Positions 51,755 to 61,076 of a stretch of DNA of 64,000 nucleotides are shown here, one piece after another. The position numbers were made by a program, and so were the translations under genes. The DNA lies in NCBI RefSeq assembly GCF_000019525.1, contig NC_010506.1, forward strand, positions 1,054,001-1,118,000, given 5' to 3'. The stretch comes from Shewanella woodyi ATCC 51908. Lineage in GTDB: Bacteria > Pseudomonadota > Gammaproteobacteria > Enterobacterales > Shewanellaceae. Position 1 is the stretch's first letter. Each line of letters begins with the position of its first letter. A model generated the notes under the pieces. That model searched no databases and was not told where the DNA came from. It was given only the letters and a program-made list of their open reading frames with translations.

Positions 51755-52540
51755 ATGTCAGATAAATCCCCTAACTTTCCAGCTTTTGATTCTGATAGCT
51801 ATCCGCAAAAAGTGGTCTCGTTGAGAGCCACTGGAGGAGATCATGAAGCGGAGACGCCATTTCATCAGCATCACAAGTGTCAGCTAGTACTGGCTTTGAA
51901 TGGCTATGTGAAGTGTAAAATTGCTGATGCCATCTGGATGGTGCCAGCGTATTGTGCTGCGTGGATCCCAAGTCAAGTACCACACAGTAATCGTATCTCT
52001 AGTAATGCTGATGTGCGTATGTTGTTTGTCGACCCTGAGATAAGCGGAATGCCCGATAGAAGCTGTACTCTGTCGATATCTCCACTGCTGAGGGAGCTCA
52101 TTGTCCATTTAACGGAACAGGATCAACACTATCTTGATGGGAGTGCCACAGCCAGATTAGTTGAGGTGTTAATAGAGCAGTTGCGAGATATGCCCACTGA
52201 ACATTTCGATTTTCCAACACCCATTGAGTCTAGACTCAGTGCTATAGCTTCTCAACTCATGACGACACCGGATGACAGACGTAGTGTCGGTGAGTGGGCT
52301 AGGCAATATGCCATGAGTGAACGTACTTTGGCCAGGTTGACTAAGCAGGAAACGGGGCTGACATTTGGCCGTTGGAGAGGCCAGCTACATATTGTATTGG
52401 CATTACAGAAGCTTGCTTTAGGTGAATCGGTGCAGCGGATCGCGGAGGATTTAGGTTATGAGTCTGTAAGTGCCTTTATCACCTTTTTCAAAAAAACATT
52501 AGATAAGCCACCAAAACAATATATGAAGCTAAAAAACTGA
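51755..52540 (+). CDS. AraC-family regulator, NimR-like
   Basis: The 261-residue protein has an N-terminal cupin-like effector domain (TPFHQHHKCQLVLALNGYV with metal-binding-like histidines, about 35-60) and a C-terminal AraC DNA-binding domain with two HTH motifs (RSVGEWARQYAMSERTLARLTKQETG and VQRIAEDLGYESVSAFITFFKKTLDKPPKQY). It is divergent from the NimT-like exporter gene with 104 bases between and should control it, as in E. coli nimR/nimT. The ATG at 51755 lacks a strong ribosome-binding site. Confidence 0.9.
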   Translation: MSDKSPNFPAFDSDSYPQKVVSLRATGGDHEAETPFHQHHKCQLVLALNGYVKCKIADAIWMVPAYCAAWIPSQVPHSNRISSNADVRMLFVDPEISGMPDRSCTLSISPLLRELIVHLTEQDQHYLDGSATARLVEVLIEQLRDMPTEHFDFPTPIESRLSAIASQLMTTPDDRRSVGEWARQYAMSERTLARLTKQETGLTFGRWRGQLHIVLALQKLALGESVQRIAEDLGYESVSAFITFFKKTLDKPPKQYMKLKN

Positions 52541-52580
52541 TGCTCCCATAACTGGGCGAGTTAATTTACTCGGTTAGATT

Positions 52581-52601
52581 TCCCGCTCCTATAAAGCGGG
52601 A
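52581..52601. terminator. Hairpin between convergent genes
   Basis: TCCCGCT and AGCGGGA (52581-52587 and 52595-52601) form a perfect 7-bp stem with a seven-base loop. It lies between the stop codons of the regulator and the EAL gene. No strong T-tract is present on either side. Confidence 0.45.
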
Positions 52602-52608
52602 GTATAGA

Positions 52609-54234
52609 TTACAGTAGATTAGGAGGTTTCGGGAACCTTATCTTCTTTAGTGGAAATCTCCCTGTTAATTTAGAGCTGGCTTTATGAGATGCTTCATGAG
52701 CTTTCTCTTTATTAAGGTATCTGTCATAAAAGTGCAGTAGCTCATCTAACCCAACAGGCTGAGAATAGAGGTAACCTTGATGCAGATATACACCACGTTC
52801 ACTGAGATAGTCAGCTTGAATTTGAGTTTCTACCCCCTCTGCTATCATCTCCATTTTTGACTCATGGCCAAAGGCAATAATAGATTTCAATACACCAGCT
52901 TTTAAATCGTCAGTACCAATGGTATCGATAAACATCTTATCTATCTTAATACAGTTAAATCCTAGTTTTTGCAGGTAACTGAACCCGCCAAATCCCGTCC
53001 CGAAATCATCAAGCTTAAAACCTTGGCATTGAAAAACAAGCCGCTCTATCTCAATGATGGCTTTGTCAAAATTCTCTATCGGTTTACGCTCTGTTAATTC
53101 AAAACATAACCTTTGAGTATCACAGCTTTCATTTCTATCAAGCCATTGACTCAGTAGCCCCTTTTCAAGGTGCTCGGCAACAATATTGACACTGATCCAG
53201 CCAAGTAGTTTGGGAATGTCTCGCTTGACCTGTGCTAGGGTTGATTCTGTAATGGGAATAATCAGCCCCGAATCCTCTGCGTAGGGGATAAATTGATTCG
53301 GCAACACCAAGTTACCATCACTTCTGCGCCAGCGAACCAGCATCTCCTGTCCCACAATTTGGTGGCTACGGGTGTCAATGATTGGCTGATAGAAAGGGGT
53401 AAACTCGCTGTTTTTTAACCCGTTGACTAGCATACTTTCCAAAGACACACGGCGCTGTTGCCATTGCCAGTAAAAGATAGCACCTAGAGATGACAGCACT
53501 AAGCTTAGGCAGACCAAGTTAAGCCAGATCTTGTCATAGAAGAGCTGATACATGGCATCGCCACTGTTCAATGTTTGAGTCAGATCCAGAGCGGGAATAT
53601 AGTGACTAACACTCCTGCTATTTTTAGTGTTTGACACGGTTTGCTTACCCCGTGAAACGACAGGCAATCCATGGTATTGGATATCGACCTGATAGCAGTT
53701 AGGGCAGAGATCGGTGAGAAAGCTGTTGAATACCGTTCTATTAGTGATGGCAATTAAACTGTGGTTCCCCACTGGGAACTCAAAAATAAAATCTCGCAGA
53801 AAGGGGTTTTGATCCGCAGAGATACTAACCTCGATGTTAGATTGTGGGTACTTCTTGGTATTTTGAGCCATATGGTAGTAAGGCGAAGAGAGGTTTGAGC
53901 ACTTCTCACCACTTGCTAGCTCCATTTGAACTAGGCGCACCATCTCAGGGCTAAACTCAGCGCTTTTTAATAGGGCAATATCGGCTTCATTACAGCTCCA
54001 TGATAGCTGAGAGAAGCTCTCTTTCCCCTCGTCAGTTGCCAAGATAGTGGTCTGCTTAATCAGAGATTGTGCAAGAAAATCTAGATCTTCTTGCAGTTTG
54101 GATTCAAGCTCATATTGTGCTAATTGCGGATGAATTAATACCGCCAAGAGTAACGGAATAATAAAGATAAGCAGGGTATGAAACCAAGGTGCTTTGCACC
54201 AAGATGTTTGATGTGTGGTTTGCTTAGTTAGCAA
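52609..54234 (-). CDS. CSS-motif EAL phosphodiesterase for c-di-GMP
   Basis: The 541-residue membrane protein has a helix near 20-36, a periplasmic CSS-type domain (about 50-228) with cysteines near 81 (WSCNEAD) and 112 that can form a regulating disulfide, a second helix (235-256), and a C-terminal EAL domain. The signature reads EML (297-299), a tolerated variant of EAL. Other catalytic residues seem intact: ISVNI, ELTER, DDFGTGFGGFSYL, KIDKMFID, AEGVET. It should degrade c-di-GMP to pGpG when the disulfide is broken. DsbA/DsbB-type oxidation controls such proteins in E. coli, so the DsbA-like gene in the window may be linked. Confidence 0.9.
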   Translation of the reverse strand: MLTKQTTHQTSWCKAPWFHTLLIFIIPLLLAVLIHPQLAQYELESKLQEDLDFLAQSLIKQTTILATDEGKESFSQLSWSCNEADIALLKSAEFSPEMVRLVQMELASGEKCSNLSSPYYHMAQNTKKYPQSNIEVSISADQNPFLRDFIFEFPVGNHSLIAITNRTVFNSFLTDLCPNCYQVDIQYHGLPVVSRGKQTVSNTKNSRSVSHYIPALDLTQTLNSGDAMYQLFYDKIWLNLVCLSLVLSSLGAIFYWQWQQRRVSLESMLVNGLKNSEFTPFYQPIIDTRSHQIVGQEMLVRWRRSDGNLVLPNQFIPYAEDSGLIIPITESTLAQVKRDIPKLLGWISVNIVAEHLEKGLLSQWLDRNESCDTQRLCFELTERKPIENFDKAIIEIERLVFQCQGFKLDDFGTGFGGFSYLQKLGFNCIKIDKMFIDTIGTDDLKAGVLKSIIAFGHESKMEMIAEGVETQIQADYLSERGVYLHQGYLYSQPVGLDELLHFYDRYLNKEKAHEASHKASSKLTGRFPLKKIRFPKPPNLL

Positions 54235-54635
54235 GGTGGTATTCTCAAAGGGGACGTTGTCGCAAACGTGAAATATATCGGTCTAACGGTTCTGTATTCT
54301 GTATAGATTACGAACGGTTAAGGGGGCGCATTATCCACCTAATTGCGTTAGCTACTGTGAGCTAAAGCACAAATCATAAAAGCTTAATCTAAATAGTGGT
54401 AAAGTATGAGTCGATGGTAAGCTGGTGACAGGCTTTGTTTTTTCATTATTAATCACTTTTCTCATTAAGCTGTACTCTTTGAGGCGATCCTCTTTTGCTA
54501 GAGGGCTGACGGGATGTCTTTAAACACTGCTATTTTCAGAGGTGAAATTTTTTCTGATTAAATAGGGTCTATACCTAGTGTTGTTGATAGTGAAATGTTC
54601 ACCTGTCAGCCTATTCCAACCGAGGAGATATTATT
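54235..54635. other. Intergenic region between the EAL gene and msrA
   Basis: The 401 bases are divergent-promoter DNA for both genes. An AGGAG-type ribosome-binding site (GAGGAG, about 54621-54626) belongs to msrA. A weak stem (CCTCT/AGAGG near 54490-54505) is present. No gene or RNA is visible. Confidence 0.45.
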
Positions 54636-55136
54636 ATGGCAGTAGAAAGAGCCATCTTAGCTGGTGGGTGCTTTTGGGGAATGCAGGATCTTATTCGTAA
54701 GCGTGAAGGTGTTATTGCAACGCGAGTGGGCTATACCGGCGGTGATGTGGTCGATGCCACTTATCGAAATCATGGTACCCACGCTGAAGGGATAGAGATC
54801 TTATTCGATAACACTCGGACTAGTTTCAATGAGATCCTCGCTTTTTTCTTTCAAATTCATGATCCGTCTACGCCTAATAGGCAGGGTAATGATAGAGGCT
54901 CATCTTATCGCTCAGCGATCTTTTATGATTCAAATGAGCAGAAAGAGCAGGCACAGAAGATGATTGTTCGTATGGATGCATCTGGGATCTGGCCTGGACC
55001 TGTTGTGACTGAATTGGTTCCTGCGGGTGATTTTTGGGAGGCGGAGCCTGAGCATCAAGATTATCTAGAGCTGAGGCCGAACGGGTATACCTGTCACTTC
55101 CCTAGGCCAGACTGGGTTTTGCCAAGTGAAGAGTGA
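54636..55136 (+). CDS. msrA: Peptide-methionine (S)-S-oxide reductase A
   Basis: MsrA reduces S-sulfoxides of methionine, free or in proteins, using thioredoxin. The 166-residue protein has the active site GGCFWGM (Cys12), [25 protein letters not shown] with the sulfoxide-binding residues, and [13 protein letters not shown] with the catalytic glutamate region. It is a short form with only one clear N-terminal catalytic cysteine and no C-terminal recycling cysteine pair, except one in GYTCHFPRP (about 148). The gene precedes the terminator shared with selO by 33 bases. Confidence 0.94.
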   Translation: MAVERAILAGGCFWGMQDLIRKREGVIATRVGYTGGDVVDATYRNHGTHAEGIEILFDNTRTSFNEILAFFFQIHDPSTPNRQGNDRGSSYRSAIFYDSNEQKEQAQKMIVRMDASGIWPGPVVTELVPAGDFWEAEPEHQDYLELRPNGYTCHFPRPDWVLPSEE

Positions 55137-55169
55137 TAGCCGTTAAGGCTTCTCTTTTTACTAAACTTA

Positions 55170-55198
55170 GGGCCAGTCATATACTGGCCCTTTCTTTT
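55170..55198 (+). terminator. Intrinsic terminator between msrA and selO
   Basis: GGGCCAGT and ACTGGCCC form an 8-bp perfect stem with a CATAT loop, followed by TTTCTTTT. It ends the msrA transcript and excludes a selO start at 55197. Confidence 0.93.
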
Positions 55199-55250
55199 GG
55201 CGACTGTTATAAAGTATTGGATAACAGTTATTAAGCAATTGGATATAAAG

Positions 55251-56732
55251 ATGAGCAATAAAGAGATCGATCTGGGATTAACATTCGACAATAGTTATTT
55301 CGATAAGCTGGAAGGTTTTTATGTTGCTTGCTCTGGAGCGAAGGCGCCTGATCCTAAGCTAATAAAGCTCAATGGTGCACTGGCTAATAGAGTTGGTTTG
55401 ACAAATGCCGACCCTACCTCACTTGCTCAGGTGCTATCGGGCACTATTGCACCTTCAGGTTCGTCGCCGTTAGCTCAAGTCTATGCTGGTCATCAGTTTG
55501 GCGGGTTTAGCCCGCAACTTGGAGATGGCCGTGCTTTGCTACTGGGTGAAGTGCTTGATAAAGACGGGATTCGTCTGGATATACAGCTTAAGGGGTCTGG
55601 CCGAACACCATTTTCACGGGGCGGAGATGGTAAGGCGGTTCTCGGTGCTGTACTGCGCGAATATATCGTCAGTGAGGCGATGTTTGCCCTTGATATCCCA
55701 ACGACAAGAGCCTTGGCTGTGGTCACCTCTGGTGAGTCTGTGATGCGCAGCCAGTATCTGCCAGGGGCAGTGTTGACTCGGGTGGCATCCAGTCATCTTC
55801 GTGTGGGCACATTTCAGTTTTTTGCCTCACGTGGTGAAAATGACAAGGTTAAGCAGTTAGCCGATTATGCCATCGCTCGTCACTATCCTAAGGTAGAGGA
55901 GAGTGAGCAGCGCTATTTAGATTTTTTATGTGCAGTTAGAGATAAACAGGCTGAGCTTGTCGCTAAATGGCTACTGGTTGGCTTTATCCACGGTGTGATG
56001 AATACCGACAATATGACCATCAGCGGTGAAACCATAGACTATGGCCCCTGTGCTTTTATGGATGACTATGGTTCAGACACTGTATTTAGCTCAATCGATA
56101 GAGATGGTCGTTACTCCTATAATAATCAGCCTGTGATGGCTCAGTGGGATCTGGCGCGTTTGGCCGAAACGCTATTGCCGCTTATTCATGATGATCAAGA
56201 TGAGGCGATTGCGCTTGCCACAACTGCTGTTACTGGTTTTTGGGAGGTGTTCCAGCAACACTGGACGGCTGGCATGAGACGTAAGCTTGGACTATCGGAT
56301 CAAGAGGAGGGCGATTTTGCACTCGGCGAACAGCTGCTTGAGTCTATGTCCGGCGAAGAGGTTGATTTTACTCAACTGTTCCGTCAGCTTGCGTTAGATC
56401 TGCAAAGTGGTAGCCATGAGAGTCAAAAGCTGTTTAATAATGCAGATAAGTTTCTTGTATGGAAAGAGGAGTGGGAGACGCGTTTAGCTAAAGAGTCGTT
56501 AACTGTATCGAAGCGTATAGAGATGATGAACAGTGCTAACCCTATCTATATACCTAGAAACCATCAGGTTGAACGTGCTATTGAAGCCGCTGAGATGAGA
56601 GGTGATTATCAGCCTTTTGAGCAGCTTCTTGCTGTACTGGCGACGCCTTTTACGCTTCAAAAAGAGGCTCAGGAGTATGCAGAGCCTGCACCTGCTGATT
56701 TTGGTCCCTATACAACTTTCTGTGGGACTTAG
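55251..56732 (+). CDS. selO: Protein adenylyltransferase SelO (YdiU)
   Basis: SelO is a pseudokinase-fold enzyme that transfers AMP to Ser, Thr or Tyr of target proteins and is linked to oxidative stress. The 493-residue product carries the family motifs: VYAGHQFGGFSPQLGDGRALLLGE, LKGSGRTPFSRGGDGKAVLGAVLREYIVSEAM, ALAVVTSGE, FIHGVMNTDNMTISGETIDYGPCAFMDDY, and the C-terminal TTFCGT, in which the cysteine takes the place of the selenocysteine of animal SelO. I chose ATG 55251; upstream in-frame starts overlap the terminator of msrA. msrA and selO are adjacent, both tied to redox stress. Confidence 0.94.
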   Translation: MSNKEIDLGLTFDNSYFDKLEGFYVACSGAKAPDPKLIKLNGALANRVGLTNADPTSLAQVLSGTIAPSGSSPLAQVYAGHQFGGFSPQLGDGRALLLGEVLDKDGIRLDIQLKGSGRTPFSRGGDGKAVLGAVLREYIVSEAMFALDIPTTRALAVVTSGESVMRSQYLPGAVLTRVASSHLRVGTFQFFASRGENDKVKQLADYAIARHYPKVEESEQRYLDFLCAVRDKQAELVAKWLLVGFIHGVMNTDNMTISGETIDYGPCAFMDDYGSDTVFSSIDRDGRYSYNNQPVMAQWDLARLAETLLPLIHDDQDEAIALATTAVTGFWEVFQQHWTAGMRRKLGLSDQEEGDFALGEQLLESMSGEEVDFTQLFRQLALDLQSGSHESQKLFNNADKFLVWKEEWETRLAKESLTVSKRIEMMNSANPIYIPRNHQVERAIEAAEMRGDYQPFEQLLAVLATPFTLQKEAQEYAEPAPADFGPYTTFCGT

Positions 56733-56904
56733 CGCTTAATCTTGTTGGCGAAAAAGCATTACTGTTTTTTTGATGTGGTGCTTTTTTACTTTTATTTTTG
56801 AGTGTATGTAGAAATTTCATCTCCTTATCCGTCTTTAACACAACCAAGTGATTAGCTTGGTACTTGTGTCTTTTATAAAAAATTGTGTCATTAAGGAGAT
56901 AGCG

Positions 56905-57252
56905 ATGAAGTTTCTAGCATTAATCTACAGCCAGCCTAATAGTGAGCCTGAATATAATACGCCTGAGTGGGATGAGATGCTCAAGGATTACATGGCAATA
57001 ACTGAAGAGTTTAAACGTGATGGGGTATTTATTGCTGGCGAAGGGCTACAGGATGTGAGTACTGCGACATCGGTTAAAGTTCGCGTTAATCAGGCTGAGT
57101 TGCATGATGGTCCTTTTGCTGAAACAAAAGAGCAACTGGGTGGCTTTTATCTGCTGGACTGCAAAGATCTCGATCAGGCTTTGCAGTACGCCGCCAAGAT
57201 CCCTTCAGCTAAGTGGGGCACCGTTGAAGTACGCCCTGTGGCTGAGTATTAA
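56905..57252 (+). CDS. YciI/DGPF-type protein
   Basis: The 115-residue ferredoxin-like-fold protein has the diagnostic DGPFAETKEQLGGFYLLD. The start ATG 56905 has AAGGAG six bases upstream; the longer frame from 56848 lacks one. YciI/DGPF proteins are encoded directly upstream of ECF42-type sigma factors in many bacteria, which is the arrangement here (30 bases apart), and may act as their cofactor or sensor in an unknown way. It is probably co-transcribed with the sigma factor gene. Confidence 0.9.
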   Translation: MKFLALIYSQPNSEPEYNTPEWDEMLKDYMAITEEFKRDGVFIAGEGLQDVSTATSVKVRVNQAELHDGPFAETKEQLGGFYLLDCKDLDQALQYAAKIPSAKWGTVEVRPVAEY

Positions 57253-57282
57253 TCGCTCTGTTAACGTAGAAAGGTTGAGCTG

Positions 57283-58551
57283 ATGATTGAGCTTATATCT
57301 GAACAACTAGAGAAGTTAGTTCGTGAGGATAGGGGGCGGATCATGGCAACCTTGATGGCTCAATTTGGTGATTTAGACCGTTGTGAGGAGGCATTTCAGG
57401 ACGCTCAAGCCTTAGCGATGCGGGCATGGTGCAGAGGCATTCCTGATAATGCCAGAGCATGGATCTTAACAACAGCCCGTCGTCGAGCGATTGATGATAT
57501 TCGCCGAGAGCAGTGCTTTCAACATGTCGTATCAGGCCTTGGTGAAGAACTTAGTAGTGAGCTCAGTTTGCCAACCTCAGAAGAGGAGCTTGATGAGATC
57601 TCACTGCCGGATGAGCGTTTAAAGCTCCTGTTGATCTGTTGTCACCCAGCTCTTGAGGAGAAAACCTCAGTGGTGTTATCTCTTCGATTTATTGCCGGTT
57701 TAACAACAATTGAGATCGCCCGAGCTTTCCTTGATAAACCAGCAACCATAGGCCAGAGGATCACTCGAGCCAAAAGCAAGATCCGCTTAAGTGGTATTCG
57801 GTATGGTTTGCCAACTCATGAGCAACTCGATGGCCGTATCGCAGCGGTCCTTAAGGTTATCTACTTTATTTTCAATGAGGGGTATGCCTGTCAGCAGGGA
57901 GATGAACAGTTACGATTAGATCTGTGTGAAGAGGCGCTTTTTTTGGCAGAGTTAGTATCTCAGTTGCAGCCTAACAATGCCGAGGTTCAGGGCTTATTAG
58001 CGCTGATGCAGCTCTCCTATGCCAGAAGCACCGCTAGGCAAAGTGCTGAAGGGCTGTTTATTCCGTTAGCACAACAAAACCGTGATTTATGGGATAGAGG
58101 GTTGATAGCGAATGCTTGCGAGCGTTTGGAGCGTGCACTGGAGTTGGGTCAGTTAGGTCCATATCAACTTCAGGCAAGCATTGGGGCCATACATTGTGAG
58201 GCGAAGGCGTTTAGCTGCACGGACTGGCCGCAAATAGTGATGATGTATCGGCTGCTGTTTAAATGCCAAACCAATGATGTGGTATTGCTTAATCTGTTTG
58301 TCGCTGAGTCCTATATTTATGGGGCGGAATATGGCTTACATAAAATTGAGCCCCTATCTCGCTCCTTGTCTGCTTATCAGCCATTTCATGCGGCACGAGC
58401 GGAACTCTTATCAAAGCTAACGCGTTTTGATGAGGCTGTGAAAGCGTATGGACAAGCGTCAGCTTTAACCTCTGTAGTCAGTGAAAAGCGATATCTACAG
58501 ATGCAAAAAGAGCAGGTATTGAGGAGAAAGGAGGAGTCAAAAAAGGATTAG
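57283..58551 (+). CDS. ECF42-type sigma factor with C-terminal TPR-like extension
   Basis: The 422-residue protein has an N-terminal sigma region 2 (LEKLVREDRGRIMATLMAQFGDLDRCEEAFQDA and RAWILTTARRRAIDDIRRE), region 4 (LSLRFIAGLTTIEIARAFLDKPATIGQRITRAKSKIR) and a long C-terminal helical extension (about 175-422, with repeat-like segments HAARAELLSKLTRFDEAVKAYGQAS). The extension is a hallmark of ECF42, which lacks a classical anti-sigma and is regulated through the extension. It follows the YciI gene. Downstream genes, the divergent MsrA and the PLP decarboxylase, may be targets. Confidence 0.93.
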   Translation: MIELISEQLEKLVREDRGRIMATLMAQFGDLDRCEEAFQDAQALAMRAWCRGIPDNARAWILTTARRRAIDDIRREQCFQHVVSGLGEELSSELSLPTSEEELDEISLPDERLKLLLICCHPALEEKTSVVLSLRFIAGLTTIEIARAFLDKPATIGQRITRAKSKIRLSGIRYGLPTHEQLDGRIAAVLKVIYFIFNEGYACQQGDEQLRLDLCEEALFLAELVSQLQPNNAEVQGLLALMQLSYARSTARQSAEGLFIPLAQQNRDLWDRGLIANACERLERALELGQLGPYQLQASIGAIHCEAKAFSCTDWPQIVMMYRLLFKCQTNDVVLLNLFVAESYIYGAEYGLHKIEPLSRSLSAYQPFHAARAELLSKLTRFDEAVKAYGQASALTSVVSEKRYLQMQKEQVLRRKEESKKD

Positions 58552-58582
58552 AGGGGCATCTGAGTTTTGATATGGGAGGAGC

Positions 58583-59098
58583 ATGATGGGAAGTGAAAAA
58601 CTGGGGTTGAGCGGCACCTGTTACTGGTGTACTGAGGCGATATTTCAGTCATTAATTGGAGTTGAAGCCGTTGAGCAAGGGTGGATATCCTCAATTGGCG
58701 AGGATGACTGGTTTTCTGAAGGGGTCATTGTCACTTTTAACCCTGAGCTTATCAGTCTAAAAAATCTCATCGACATACATCTGCATACCCATAGTAGTAC
58801 TAGAAATCATTCGATGAGAGACAGATACCGAAGTGGTGTTTATGCTATTGAACCTCAGCAGCTGACTGAGATAGCAGATGCTTTAATGGTGCTGCAGAGT
58901 GAGTTTACTGAAAGGTTAATCACACAAGCTTACCAATTTAACCTGTTTAAGCCATCTGCTGATGAGATGCAAAATTATTATTATAAAGATACAGAGCGTC
59001 CATTTTGTCAAAATATAATAACCCCTAAATTAAACAAGTTACTTCATACTCATGGAGATTATATTAATAAAGAGAAGCTTAACCACTCTTTAAAGTAG
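58583..59098 (+). CDS. Divergent MsrA-like protein
   Basis: The 171-residue protein aligns with the start of MsrA: SGTCYWCTEAIFQSLIGV with a catalytic-type cysteine near 13, and WFSEGVIVTFNPELI. But the MsrA glycine is replaced (GTCYWC instead of GGCFWG), and a second cysteine (Cys16) sits three residues later, as in CxxC proteins. Later segments (FNLFKPSADEMQNYYYKDTERPFCQNIITPKL) match MsrA only loosely. It may be a sulfoxide reductase with another substrate, or a redox sensor. It begins 31 bases after the sigma factor gene, with GGGAGGAG upstream, so they form an operon. Confidence 0.75.
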   Translation: MMGSEKLGLSGTCYWCTEAIFQSLIGVEAVEQGWISSIGEDDWFSEGVIVTFNPELISLKNLIDIHLHTHSSTRNHSMRDRYRSGVYAIEPQQLTEIADALMVLQSEFTERLITQAYQFNLFKPSADEMQNYYYKDTERPFCQNIITPKLNKLLHTHGDYINKEKLNHSLK

Positions 59099-59233
59099 AT
59101 TTTTCATATTTCTATATTCAATTGCTAATTTAAACTTGCTTTACTACGCTTTTAACTAGCTTAAATCTGAAGGTTTTAGATTTAATAAACAGTAGCTAAC
59201 AAGGGAATATTACAAGAATAAGGAATATTGAGC

Positions 59234-61012
59234 ATGTTTATTGATAAGAAGACAAAGTTAACAATTCCATTTGGTATAAATGGTGAGCCATGGATCAGCC
59301 AGATCCCTGAGATGGCATTCTCAGTTGAGGGGGAGCTGATGATCACCCCACCTTCAGCCGACCCTGCGGTGATATACCAGATACAAAATAGGGAGTTTAT
59401 GGGACAGCAGGAGCAGATTAAAGAGTGTTATGTTCAGCTTCCACCTCGTGGTCAACAGGAAAATCAAGTATCCAATCAACAGGTGTTACAGGGCTATCTT
59501 CAGCAGCAACAAGATAACTTTTTGGGTTATCAGCTAGTGGTGAATACTGAATATAGCGACCTGTTTCCTGCCATGAATACCATGATTAATAATCTAGGCG
59601 ACCCCTTTACTAACGGTTATTACACCGTCAATAGCAAGCCTGCTGAACGTGCGGTCTTGGACTTTTATGCTTCTGTATGGCGCGCTAACTGGCCATCACA
59701 AAATACAGGAGACCCAGATAGTTACTGGGGTTATGTACTGAGTATGGGGAGCACAGAGGGCAACCTTTACGCTATGTTAAATGCTCGTGATTACCTGTCA
59801 GGAAGACGACTGGTTGTTGATCAAAATAATCACCATTTAGTGAAACCAAAACGCAGAAGCAGTAATAAAAACTACTATAAACCCATCGCTTTTTTCTCAG
59901 AAGATACCCATTACTCATTAACTAAGGCTATTCATGCCATGAGTATTCCCTCGTTTTATGAGATAGGGAGTGAATTTTACCCCTATGAATGCCCGTTAGG
60001 CGGGGACTGGCCTGAGCAGGTTCCCTCTGAACAACCTAGCATTGAAGAAGCAAATCTAGGGAAAATAGGCTCTGGCGCTATTGATATCGAGAAGCTTCGT
60101 CTGTTGGTCGAATTTTTTGCTAAAAAAGGCCACCCTATTTTAATTGTCTTAAACTACGGAACGACGTTTAAGGGGGCTTATGATGATATACCTGGGGTGT
60201 ATCGAGCCTTAAAGGATATCTTCATAAAGTATGATCTGATTAACCGTGAAGTCTGTTTTGGTGATAATCATGATGTTGATGTAAGGCAGGGTTACTGGTT
60301 TCATATCGATGGAGCATTGGGTGCATCATTTATGCCTTTTATAAATATGGCGATGAAAACTGGTGAGTTGAATAGAGAAAATTGCAGTGAGTGTTCACTT
60401 AAATTTCCTGAATTTGATTTTAGCTTGCCTTATATCAACTCGATTGTGACCAGTGGCCATAAGTTTTTAGGTGCACCAACGCCTTGTGGCATCTACATGA
60501 GTAAACATAAGTATTTAGCGACAACCAATCATCCAAGTTATATCGGCGCTGTTGATTCTACTCTAGCAGGTTCAAGAAATGGTTTAGCCTCTTTGACACT
60601 ATGGTCTTTATTGGGAAAAACCGGCTATAAGGAGCTGCAAGCTAGGGCGATTAAGTCTCTTTCGATGGCATTATCACTCCACGCCAGATTAAAAACTTTG
60701 GGGGATATGATCATGGAGCGTGATGGGATTGATATATGGCTACATAGATCGGATTTCTCTTTGAGTATTTTAATGCGTAAAACCAATAAAGATATCACGT
60801 TTAAATACTCATTATGTGAGGCTAAAGAGTTGGTGAGTAGAGAGGGGAGAAGTTATAGCAGACAGTACGTTCATCTCTATTGTTTATGGGATAGAAAAGA
60901 GTCTGCACTGGATAGCCTCATTGAAGATCTGTCACAGCCCGGTGCATTTGATATGAACTGTGAAACTGAGCTGGATAGCTCGTCGGAGCTATTATCTGCA
61001 TCTGTTAATTGA
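59234..61012 (+). CDS. PLP-dependent group II amino acid decarboxylase (HDC-like)
   Basis: The 592-residue protein has the group II pyridoxal-deC features: SMGSTEGNLYAMLNARDYLSGRR (resembling the CGTEGNMYG segment of histidine decarboxylase), HIDGALGASF with the PLP-binding Asp near 359, and SGHKFLG with the Schiff-base Lys near 410. It is longer than typical bacterial HDC (about 380) by an N-terminal extension of some 120 residues and a C-terminal tail. The ATG 59234 has AAGGA nine bases upstream; TTG 59228 would be too close. The substrate amino acid is unknown. It lies after the ECF sigma operon, 136 bases downstream of the divergent MsrA gene. Confidence 0.88.
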   Translation: MFIDKKTKLTIPFGINGEPWISQIPEMAFSVEGELMITPPSADPAVIYQIQNREFMGQQEQIKECYVQLPPRGQQENQVSNQQVLQGYLQQQQDNFLGYQLVVNTEYSDLFPAMNTMINNLGDPFTNGYYTVNSKPAERAVLDFYASVWRANWPSQNTGDPDSYWGYVLSMGSTEGNLYAMLNARDYLSGRRLVVDQNNHHLVKPKRRSSNKNYYKPIAFFSEDTHYSLTKAIHAMSIPSFYEIGSEFYPYECPLGGDWPEQVPSEQPSIEEANLGKIGSGAIDIEKLRLLVEFFAKKGHPILIVLNYGTTFKGAYDDIPGVYRALKDIFIKYDLINREVCFGDNHDVDVRQGYWFHIDGALGASFMPFINMAMKTGELNRENCSECSLKFPEFDFSLPYINSIVTSGHKFLGAPTPCGIYMSKHKYLATTNHPSYIGAVDSTLAGSRNGLASLTLWSLLGKTGYKELQARAIKSLSMALSLHARLKTLGDMIMERDGIDIWLHRSDFSLSILMRKTNKDITFKYSLCEAKELVSREGRSYSRQYVHLYCLWDRKESALDSLIEDLSQPGAFDMNCETELDSSSELLSASVN

Positions 61013-61030
61013 TAGTGGCTTGTTGTGATG

Positions 61031-61057
61031 GGGTGGGGCTAAATGAGTACTCCACCC
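61031..61057. terminator. Hairpin between convergent decarboxylase and cyclase genes
   Basis: GGGTGGGG and CTCCACCC (61031-61038 and 61050-61057) form an 8-bp stem with one G-T pair. It lies in the 64-base gap between two convergent stop codons. The following T-tract is weak. Confidence 0.4.
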
Positions 61058-61076
61058 ACTCCATTTATACGCAGGC

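Noticed and set aside
55197..55250. Upstream start for selO
   Set aside because: It lies within the terminator of msrA; ATG 55251 agrees with the usual N-terminus.
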